Positions 1-5,446 of a stretch of DNA of 5,446 bases are shown here, piece after piece; position 1 is the stretch's first letter, and every line of letters starts with the position of its first letter. The stretch comes from Acidobacteria bacterium UBA6911 (GTDB lineage Bacteria > Acidobacteriota > UBA6911). Below the pieces are notes generated by a model, which worked only from the letters and a program-made list of their open reading frames with translations, ran no database searches and had not been told where the DNA came from. Where the stretch lies: assembly GCA_002451015.1 (NCBI GenBank), contig DKBB01000123.1:1-5446 (forward strand), read 5' to 3'. The position numbers and the translations under genes were made by a program.

Positions 1-1808
1 CCGTCGAAATATTCGGGATGGCGGCTTAAAATCTGCCTGCAGCGGTTGCTGAGCGCCAGGAGGCTTGTCAGGCGCGAGAGGTGGGGCTTGCGGGATGCAA
101 GCGTGCGCAGAAAAGAGATGCGGTTCCCGGTCGCGGTGGCGAAGTCTTCAAGATTGTGGAGCGCCTGGTCGGGATCGACCGTCTCTCCCAAAACCTCCAG
201 CATCGGAAACGCAAATTCCAGGAAAGCCCGCCGGTCTGCGGGCGGCAGAAGCCGGCCCTCAGGGCCGAGGCCGAGCAGCCGGATGTTTTGCCATGCCTTG
301 TCGATATCCTTGAATCCATATTGCGAAAGGAGCTCGTGCACGCGCTCTTTGGGCATGCGATCACTTAAAAGCTGCGCCAGCTCCTCCTCCCTTTCATGGA
401 GCCTGAGGTATCCGGGCACAAGGTACACTCTTTCCAGAATATCGCGCACGCGGGACCGGTATTGATCCAGCACTTTCAGGAAAGCCTTTCCCGGAGAATC
501 GGATCGATTTCCGAATCCCAATCCTTTTGCCAGAAACTCGATTTCCTCCTTAGAATCCGGCAGAATAGCCTGTGGAGTCAGGGCCTGAAGCTGCAATCGA
601 TGTTCCGCAATCCGAAGGAATACATACGCGAGAGACAGAATGCTCTCTTCACCTTCCAGAAGCACTTTCATCCGTTCCAGTGCTTCAATTGTTTCCAGCG
701 TATTCTGAAGCCGAACTTCGGGATATCTCCAGCCTATGGTCAGCTGAGAAAACTGGACATAAAACTCGATATCCCGGATCCCCCCCGGGCCCTGTTTCAG
801 GTGGATTCCGGAATCGACGGCATACTCCTTTTCCGATCGATGTTTCACCCGCTTGACGTCCTCCAGGGCGGCTTCTTCCAATTGCCGGGATAACGTGAAA
901 AACTGCACAAAGCTCTGGAAACGATTCCCGACTTTTTCACACCCTGCAATATACCGGGCCTTAATCAGTGCCTGCCTTTCCCATGGTTCTCCCCAGGACT
1001 CGTAATAATTCATCAGGCTGTCGATAGTCGGAACCAGAGGCCCGTTCGATCCATGCGGTCGAAGCCGCATATCGGTCCGATACAGGAATCCTTCAGAATC
1101 GGCTTTCGAAAGAGCACGAACAAGTCGTTCCCCCATTTTGGAGAAGAAATGGACCTCTCTTTCCGAAACAGGGTTGCGTCTGCAGAAAATCAGATCGATA
1201 TCGGAACTGTAATTCAGTTCTCTCCCTCCGAGCTTACCCATCGCGATAACGGTAAAGCCACTCTCCGGAATCGAACTCTCGGACCAATCTGCTTCTTCCT
1301 CGACAAGGTCTTTTCTGCAGGAATCAAGGGTTCTCTGAACGACCCAGTCCGCCAACGCCGACAGCCTCCCTACGGTCTGATGGAAAGAGAAAATCCCCGA
1401 AACATCCAGGTAGGAAATAAGCAGGTATTCGCGCCGCTTGAATGCACGCAGTCTTTTATAAATATCCTCTTTCGGTCCCGTGTTCCAGGTCTCCCATTGT
1501 TCGTCGTAATGGGATTTTTCTCGATTTGGAGAGGGGGTAGCCGGATCCTGTTTGAATTGCAAGACCTGCTCGTTCAACCAGGCAAGATACTCCGGATGCA
1601 ACCGAAGGGTATCCAGCATGGGTGGGGAAAGAATCAATAAAGAGCCAAGGTCGCAGAGAAAAGAATCGGAGCATGTCTCAAAGTCACTGAGATTCAGTGA
1701 CTCCAGCAGGCTCTCTAACGCAAAACGCGCCAGATCGGGATCAAAAGTTTTCTCAGCAATTCGCGTGATTCGATCCATCACATACCCATTGTTCGAGATC
1801 CGTCGCAT
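1..1808 (-). CDS. glnE: Glutamine synthetase adenylyltransferase/deadenylylase, 5' part (3' end off window)
   Basis: My minus-strand translation from 1808 to the window edge gives 602 uninterrupted codons; E. coli GlnE is about 945 residues, so roughly the last third is missing. In the family, GlnE attaches AMP to a tyrosine of glutamine synthetase and also removes it, under PII and glutamine control, in the cytoplasm. Visible landmarks: a helical N-terminus with LRLHPEYLAWL near residues 70-80; the first nucleotidyltransferase motif MGKLGGRELNYSSDIDLIF (about 190-208, aspartates 203 and 205), matching the N-terminal deadenylylase domain; YRTDMRLRPHG (243-253); and KQGPGGIRDIEF (338-349), the start of the helical GlnD/GlnE-type linker domain. 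The C-terminal adenylylating domain is only just approached (RHPEYFD at the edge), so its catalytic residues cannot be judged. The start is uncertain: ATG at 1808 is the most upstream option after an in-frame TGA (1815-1817), but ATG at 1778 is possible and neither has a good ribosome binding site. It follows glnD by 51 bases with no terminator seen, so co-transcription is likely. Confidence 0.95.
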   Translation of the reverse strand, partial: MRRISNNGYVMDRITRIAEKTFDPDLARFALESLLESLNLSDFETCSDSFLCDLGSLLILSPPMLDTLRLHPEYLAWLNEQVLQFKQDPATPSPNREKSHYDEQWETWNTGPKEDIYKRLRAFKRREYLLISYLDVSGIFSFHQTVGRLSALADWVVQRTLDSCRKDLVEEEADWSESSIPESGFTVIAMGKLGGRELNYSSDIDLIFCRRNPVSEREVHFFSKMGERLVRALSKADSEGFLYRTDMRLRPHGSNGPLVPTIDSLMNYYESWGEPWERQALIKARYIAGCEKVGNRFQSFVQFFTLSRQLEEAALEDVKRVKHRSEKEYAVDSGIHLKQGPGGIRDIEFYVQFSQLTIGWRYPEVRLQNTLETIEALERMKVLLEGEESILSLAYVFLRIAEHRLQLQALTPQAILPDSKEEIEFLAKGLGFGNRSDSPGKAFLKVLDQYRSRVRDILERVYLVPGYLRLHEREEELAQLLSDRMPKERVHELLSQYGFKDIDKAWQNIRLLGLGPEGRLLPPADRRAFLEFAFPMLEVLGETVDPDQALHNLEDFATATGNRISFLRTLASRKPHLSRLTSLLALSNRCRQILSRHPEYFD

Positions 1809-1859
1809 TGATTGTCACAGGCTGAATTCCAGGCCTCAATCCGTTTCTGCCCCCGATTC

Positions 1860-4433
1860 TCAACCCTGCTCCGGAGGCCCCTGCAAAAAGTTTTTCAACC
1901 GGCTCGTCCATGTCGATAGCTCGGAATCCGGAATCTGGGTACCGGAATCCGTGGTTACGTAAAAATTGTTCTCCGCACGCGCCTGCCAGGTAGCGATCTT
2001 GGCCGAATGGATATTCAGCCCGCAGCGGGACAGGCTGTTGCACATAACATAGAGCAATCCAGGCAAGTCGTTGGCGATAATGTGAACGACGGTCTGCTCT
2101 TCGGAAAGATCATTTCTTAAATCGATCCTGTCCACGAGGATGCCTTCGGGGGGAGTTTTTCCCGACTGTTTGAAGAACTCCGCCAATGTCCGGGAGCCCA
2201 TCAGCACTTCCTTGAGAGTAGCCCGAATTTTGCGGGCTCTGTACTCTGAGATCTGCATCCCGTTCGCCCGGATATACAATGTATCCAGGACGATGGAATT
2301 TTTCTTAGCCATAGTATAGGCCTGCGCTTTAAGGATGTCGGTTGCACTACCGTAGAGAACCCCCGTAATTTTTGCCAGCAGTCCCGGTTTTGAATCGTCC
2401 GGGGTACAGATTGTAAGCTCGGAATAATCCTCTCCGGGTCTGTTGTAGACATCCAGTACCAGTCTCTCGTTCTCCAGCCTTTCAAGAAGCTGCAGGTGAT
2501 TGGCAATATCATCCAGTGAAGTGTTCAGCAGATAACTCGCAGGCATGGTGTCGTAGTGCTTCAATACGGCTTTTTCGTTATCCGATGGATTCAGCGCTAC
2601 AAGGCGCTTTCGTATCAATCCGATTTTTTCCTCAGGCGCAAGCGTGTCCGAGGCATCGTCGGAAGTGCGGTCAAAGAAATCCTGCATCTTCCTGTAGAGG
2701 ACTTCCAGGTCCCGGAAATCCATGGAGGTCCAGTTTGTCTCGGAAACCGCACACGTATCCACATAGGTGAACACATAGAGATGTCTCAAAGCCTCCGGCG
2801 TCGGAATCCGTTCAACCACTTTCTGAATGATATTTGCGGAGGTCAGATCATGCAGCCTGGCCGTTCGCACCAGTAAAAGGTGGTGGCGTATCAGGATATC
2901 CAGAAGCTCCTTCTTCTCGGCGGAAAGTTTTAGTCTTTTTGAAACCGTTTTTGCCAGCTCCGCCCCTGTTTCGCAATGGTCGTCACCCGGCAGGATCTTT
3001 CCGATATCATGCAGCAGCGCGGCAAGGCAAAGCATGTCGAAATGGGAACACTGATCCAGCAAATCCTTAAAACGGTGTCCCTGTCGATCCTGCCCGGCGC
3101 GAAGCCTCTCCAGATGTTCAATAATTCGGATGGAATGCTCTCCGACAGTGTGGCTATGTGCTGGATCAGGGGGCACAAAACGCCTCGCCTGCGAAAAGTC
3201 CGGCACAAATCTATCCAGATATCCGAACTCGGCCAGGGTACGCACCGTCACGGCCAGATCCCGTGGTTCGTTCAGTATCCGCTTGAAAATTCCGGCTTCC
3301 TGGACCGTCGGATCCTGTACCCTGGAAGCCAGATTTCGTTTGTCGCTCAGCTTTTTAATATCCTCCAGGCTGATCGGGATGGAATGCCGTTGAGAAGTGT
3401 GCAGGGCGAAGACCGTTGTATCCAGTCTGGGAAACGGATCCGGAATGTGCAAAACACCTTCTCTCAGTTGTATTTCACGAATATCAAGCGGCCCCTTAAG
3501 GACTGTGCGCACGGCTGTTTTCCGAAACCCTTCCAGGACTTCCGCGTATTTGAGATGCCTCGACAGCCACGCCTGGGCCGAACGTTCGCCCAATTCCCGG
3601 GCGATTCGGTCCTGGTAATTGTTAATCAGCACATCGGAACGTTTACCCGCGGTAATATGGAGCCAGTTCCTTGCGCGCCAGAACCAGTCAGCCGCCTCCC
3701 TGAGCTCGGCAATTTGCCAGTCGGACATGCCTCCGAGCTTCTTCAACGACGATTCCAGGTATGCATCATCCACTCCCCAAAGTAATTTGAATATCCATCG
3801 ACCGCAGTGCAGATCCCTGAGCGCTCCAGGACCTTCTTTCAGGTTCGGCTCGACGGTATAAATGGATGCTTCCGGTGCCCGGTATGGGTCCGAAGCAGGA
3901 GCGATATCCAACACAAGATCCAGGGGAGGCAGGACCTCGCGGATACGGCGTTTGAGCTTTGCCGCCAGGAAAGATTCTCCGCAAATCGGACGGAGATCCA
4001 GAAGGGATGTTTTCACGGAAACATCCCAGGCCGATGCTTCCGATACGGGGCGGAACGAGTAACCGACCTGGATATCCCTAAGGGACAGGAAAACATCCAT
4101 CACCAGCTTGAAAGCGCTATGGACGACCGCTTCGACCCAGGGATCCTCCTCTTCGGATGGAATGAATGCAATATCGACGTCGGAATAGGGGCTCAGTTCC
4201 CGCCGGCCGTATCCTCCGGTGGCTACAATAGCCAGACCTGAATTGCCGCCGCGAACCGTCTTGTTGTCGGCGTCCCGGATGGATATGTCGTAGATTTCTT
4301 TTATGAGGGAATCAATGAGGCTGGTATGCGCTTCGAGCAGATTACGACTGGAGGAATCCCACGTCACCCCACGAAACAGGCTGGATCGTCCCTCGCGAAA
4401 CTTCCGGCGAAGTTCTTCTATTTCTTTCTGCAT
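1860..4433 (-). CDS. glnD: PII uridylyltransferase / uridylyl-removing enzyme
   Basis: Complete protein of 857 residues, close to the roughly 890 of E. coli GlnD. The enzyme uridylylates PII when glutamine is low and strips UMP when glutamine is high, acting as the cell's glutamine sensor. Domains in order: nucleotidyltransferase with GGYGRREL (73-80) and SDVD (84-87, catalytic aspartates 85 and 87); the GlnD helical domain with PNLKEGPGALRDLH (196-209); an HD phosphohydrolase domain with HSHTVGEH (426-433), LLHDIGK (473-479), H486, HH 517-518 and D559; and two C-terminal ACT domains (about 671-745 with KPGLLAKI, and about 781-850 with LPGLLYVM), the expected glutamine sites. Both active sites look intact, so a bifunctional enzyme is inferred. 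ATG at 4433 is chosen because the upstream frame has no alternative start before a TAA near 4477. The 17 bases before this ATG have no Shine-Dalgarno match and instead carry CUCCUA, which is complementary to one. It lies 112 bases after glnA and 51 before glnE. Confidence 0.97.
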   Translation of the reverse strand: MQKEIEELRRKFREGRSSLFRGVTWDSSSRNLLEAHTSLIDSLIKEIYDISIRDADNKTVRGGNSGLAIVATGGYGRRELSPYSDVDIAFIPSEEEDPWVEAVVHSAFKLVMDVFLSLRDIQVGYSFRPVSEASAWDVSVKTSLLDLRPICGESFLAAKLKRRIREVLPPLDLVLDIAPASDPYRAPEASIYTVEPNLKEGPGALRDLHCGRWIFKLLWGVDDAYLESSLKKLGGMSDWQIAELREAADWFWRARNWLHITAGKRSDVLINNYQDRIARELGERSAQAWLSRHLKYAEVLEGFRKTAVRTVLKGPLDIREIQLREGVLHIPDPFPRLDTTVFALHTSQRHSIPISLEDIKKLSDKRNLASRVQDPTVQEAGIFKRILNEPRDLAVTVRTLAEFGYLDRFVPDFSQARRFVPPDPAHSHTVGEHSIRIIEHLERLRAGQDRQGHRFKDLLDQCSHFDMLCLAALLHDIGKILPGDDHCETGAELAKTVSKRLKLSAEKKELLDILIRHHLLLVRTARLHDLTSANIIQKVVERIPTPEALRHLYVFTYVDTCAVSETNWTSMDFRDLEVLYRKMQDFFDRTSDDASDTLAPEEKIGLIRKRLVALNPSDNEKAVLKHYDTMPASYLLNTSLDDIANHLQLLERLENERLVLDVYNRPGEDYSELTICTPDDSKPGLLAKITGVLYGSATDILKAQAYTMAKKNSIVLDTLYIRANGMQISEYRARKIRATLKEVLMGSRTLAEFFKQSGKTPPEGILVDRIDLRNDLSEEQTVVHIIANDLPGLLYVMCNSLSRCGLNIHSAKIATWQARAENNFYVTTDSGTQIPDSELSTWTSRLKNFLQGPPEQG

Positions 4434-4507
4434 AAAGTAGGAGCATAGATGACGCGAATCCCGGCCGCCACAAAATTAATGATTTGTAACACAGGCCGGG
4501 ACTGCAA
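4418..4507 (-). CDS. Possible 29-codon leader ORF overlapping the glnD start (speculative)
   Basis: A TTG at 4505-4507 opens a frame of 29 codons that ends in TAG at 4418-4420, just inside glnD and in another frame. An AGGAGG motif lies 10 bases upstream of the TTG. The predicted peptide begins MQSRPVLQIINFVAAGIRV and ends in CRKK; I recognise no family and no regulatory run of one amino acid. Because glnD has no ribosome binding site of its own and the frame terminates 13 bases past the glnD ATG, it could serve translational coupling. Against it: a rare start codon, short length, and a start and AGGAGG motif partly buried in a predicted hairpin. It may be chance. Confidence 0.2.
   Translation of the reverse strand: MQSRPVLQIINFVAAGIRVIYAPTLCRKK
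4459..4501 (-). repeat. Alternative inverted repeat sharing an arm with the glnA-distal hairpin
   Basis: TCCCGGCC (4501-4494 in transcript order) is perfectly complementary over 8 bases to GGCCGGGA (4466-4459), with a 27-base AT-rich loop. The first arm uses bases 4497-4501, which are also the 3' arm of the stronger hairpin, so both helices cannot form in full at once. The second arm lies 25 bases upstream of the glnD ATG. The complementarity is seen directly; a regulatory role is inference. Confidence 0.4.
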
Positions 4508-4532
4508 GCGGTATGCGCCTCCTGCAGTCCCG
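4497..4532 (-). repeat. Inverted repeat / RNA hairpin downstream of glnA
   Basis: The arms CGGGACTGCA (4532-4523) and TGCAGTCCCG (4506-4497) are perfectly complementary over 10 bases. A G-U pair (4522/4507) and a G-C pair (4521/4508) extend the stem to 12 pairs with a 12-base loop. It starts 13 bases after the glnA stop. The bases after it (GCCTGTGTTACAAATC) are not a U-tract, so it is not a canonical intrinsic terminator. It could be a 3'-end stabiliser or processing element that sets glnA above glnD in expression, or one state of a switch. Confidence 0.6.
4518..4523 (-). promoter_or_regulatory. AGGAGG Shine-Dalgarno-like motif in the glnA-glnD spacer
   Basis: On the minus-strand transcript this is a full AGGAGG, the best ribosome-binding match in the spacer, yet it lies more than 80 bases upstream of the glnD ATG, too far to serve it directly. 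The only start-like codon at suitable distance is the UUG at 4507. Half of the motif lies in the extended stem and half in the loop of the 4495-4532 hairpin region, so its access could depend on RNA folding. Confidence 0.3.
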
Positions 4533-4545
4533 ACCGGGAGGGCGA

Positions 4546-5446
4546 TCATAGATCGTAATAGAGGTAGTATTCATAGGGCGTAGGCCGCAGGTTCACCTGT
4601 TGCAGCTCCCTTTCCCGTTTATACTTTATCCATGCTTCAATAGTATCCGCGGTAAATACATCGCCTTTGAGCAGGAATTCATGATCCTGTTCCAGAGCAT
4701 CCATTACGGCTCCGAGATCCCCCGGGGTGCTCCTGATCGCTTTGGCTTCCTCGGGAGGAAGATCGTACAGATCTTTTTCCAGCGGCTCGCCCGGTTCGAT
4801 CTTATTCTGAATACCGTCAAGGCCTGCCATCAACTGGGCTGCAAAGCAAAGGTACGGATTCGTGGAAGGATCCGGGCAGCGGAACTCAATACGTTTAGCT
4901 TTCGGACTTTTCGAGTACACGGGAATTCGAACGGCGGCGGAACGGTTCCGTTGCGAAAATGCCAGGTTCACCGGCGCTTCATAACCCGGAACCAGGCGCT
5001 TGTAGGAGTTTGTCGTCGGCGCGCAGAAGCCCAACAGGGCGGGAGCGTGTTTCAGGATACCACCGATGTAGTACTGGGCCATTTTGCTTAATCCGGCATA
5101 ACCCGATTCGTCGTAGAAGAGATTTGTCTCTCCCTTCCAAAGGCTCTGGTGCGTATGCATACCGGAGCCGTTGTCGCCGTACAGCGGCTTCGGCATGAAA
5201 GTTACGGTTTTGCCGTATTTGTGGGCCACATTGCGGATGATGTACTTGTAGTACATCACATTGTCCGCCATTTTGGTCATGGTCGAGAACCGCATGTCGA
5301 TTTCCGCCTGGCCCGCGGTTCCGACCTCGTGGTGATGCACTTCCACAGGCACGCCGACTTCTTTCATTTTTAAAATGATTTCGGAACGGAAGTCCTGAAA
5401 CTGGTCCGCCGGAGGACACGGAAAATAGCCTTCCTTGTGGCGGATT
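4546..5446 (-). CDS. glnA: Glutamine synthetase type I, 3' part (5' end off window)
   Basis: The frame is open from the window edge to TGA at 4546-4548, giving 299 C-terminal residues, which by alignment to the 468-residue E. coli enzyme start near residue 171. The enzyme makes glutamine from glutamate, ammonia and ATP as a cytoplasmic dodecamer. Landmarks: [17 protein letters not shown] at the edge; [20 protein letters not shown] (metal-site region); [14 protein letters not shown] (catalytic His/metal loop); [20 protein letters not shown] (ammonia/ATP site region); [24 protein letters not shown] (substrate-binding arginines); and [14 protein letters not shown], which contains the tyrosine adenylylated by GlnE. 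The internal ATG at 5367 is not the start, because homologous sequence continues upstream of it. The C-terminus YEYYLYYDL is typical in position. The adenylylation site argues for the regulated beta-type enzyme rather than the feedback-inhibited alpha type. It is the most upstream visible gene of the cluster; its promoter lies outside the window. Confidence 0.98.
   Translation of the reverse strand, partial: IRHKEGYFPCPPADQFQDFRSEIILKMKEVGVPVEVHHHEVGTAGQAEIDMRFSTMTKMADNVMYYKYIIRNVAHKYGKTVTFMPKPLYGDNGSGMHTHQSLWKGETNLFYDESGYAGLSKMAQYYIGGILKHAPALLGFCAPTTNSYKRLVPGYEAPVNLAFSQRNRSAAVRIPVYSKSPKAKRIEFRCPDPSTNPYLCFAAQLMAGLDGIQNKIEPGEPLEKDLYDLPPEEAKAIRSTPGDLGAVMDALEQDHEFLLKGDVFTADTIEAWIKYKRERELQQVNLRPTPYEYYLYYDL
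4765..4767 (-). other. Codon of the adenylylated tyrosine in GlnA
   Basis: This TAC codes for the tyrosine in the LYDLPPEE motif, equivalent to Tyr397 of E. coli glutamine synthetase, the residue that GlnE modifies. It lies 72 residues before the C-terminus, against 71 in E. coli. Its presence links this glnA directly to the glnE encoded in the same cluster. Modification itself is inferred from the family. Confidence 0.85.

Noticed and set aside
1053..1640. A 195-codon plus-strand frame, with another of 165 codons at 396-893, opposite glnE
   Set aside because: Both are antisense to the continuous 602-codon GlnE frame carrying family motifs; their translations look like shadow protein without domains.
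2976..3785. A 269-codon open frame on the plus strand inside glnD
   Set aside because: It is fully antisense to a well-supported, motif-rich GlnD reading frame. Its translation shows no recognisable domain, and long antisense frames are common opposite genes of this base composition.
4475..4507. A sigma-70 promoter for glnD using TTGCAG as -35 and the AT-rich stretch as -10
   Set aside because: With a 17-base spacer the -10 would read AATCAT, a poor match; the better ATTAAT lies too far downstream. There is not enough support to call it.
4502..4520. A sigma-54-like promoter element (GG...TTGCA) in the glnA-glnD spacer, tempting in a nitrogen-regulated cluster
   Set aside because: On the minus strand GG and the GC of TTGCA are separated by 12 bases instead of the strict 10 of the -24/-12 consensus, so it is not a credible sigma-54 site.
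4497..4532. Intrinsic transcription terminator after glnA
   Set aside because: The stem is strong, but the following bases have no run of U and the downstream genes belong to the same pathway. It is kept as a hairpin rather than called a terminator.
4546..5367. Taking glnA as a complete 273-codon gene starting at the ATG at 5367
   Set aside because: Conserved glutamine synthetase sequence (including [14 protein letters not shown]) continues in frame upstream to the window edge, so this ATG is internal and the gene is merely cut by the window.

Overview
This window holds part of a nitrogen-regulation operon. Every recognised gene lies on the minus strand and the reading order runs from high to low coordinates. 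It enters inside glnA (glutamine synthetase type I, 3' part, 4546-5446), crosses a 112-base spacer, passes through a complete glnD (uridylyltransferase/uridylyl-removing enzyme, 1860-4433), and ends inside glnE (glutamine synthetase adenylyltransferase/deadenylylase, 5' two thirds, 1-1808). The glnE frame has no stop codon in the window because its 3' end lies off the edge.

The three products form one control cascade. GlnD senses glutamine through its C-terminal ACT domains and adds UMP to, or removes it from, the PII protein. PII state then directs GlnE, which adds AMP to, or removes it from, a tyrosine of GlnA. The visible motifs agree with a working cascade: both catalytic aspartates and the HD metal ligands of GlnD are present, the first (deadenylylase-type) nucleotidyltransferase motif of GlnE is intact, and the target tyrosine is kept in GlnA. 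The PII gene is not in the window. In E. coli the same three genes are scattered, so having target, sensor and modifier in a row is the main organisational point.

The organism looks like a Gram-negative bacterium of moderate GC content. GlnA with an adenylylation site plus GlnD and GlnE point to proteobacteria in the broad sense. My impression is a deltaproteobacterium-like (Desulfobacterota) lineage, but that is an inference from protein flavour and not demonstrated.

The part that ordinary annotation does not explain is the glnA-glnD spacer. It has a strong inverted repeat (10 perfect pairs, extendable to 12) without a U-tract. A second inverted repeat shares one arm with the first, so the two helices exclude each other. 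There is also an AGGAGG motif in the spacer followed by a possible 29-codon leader frame (UUG start) that overlaps the glnD start codon, while glnD itself has no Shine-Dalgarno sequence. This could be a small cis-acting RNA control or translational-coupling device, or chance. I see no mobile element, CRISPR array, tRNA, rRNA or undescribed protein system in the window. The plus strand carries only antisense shadow frames.
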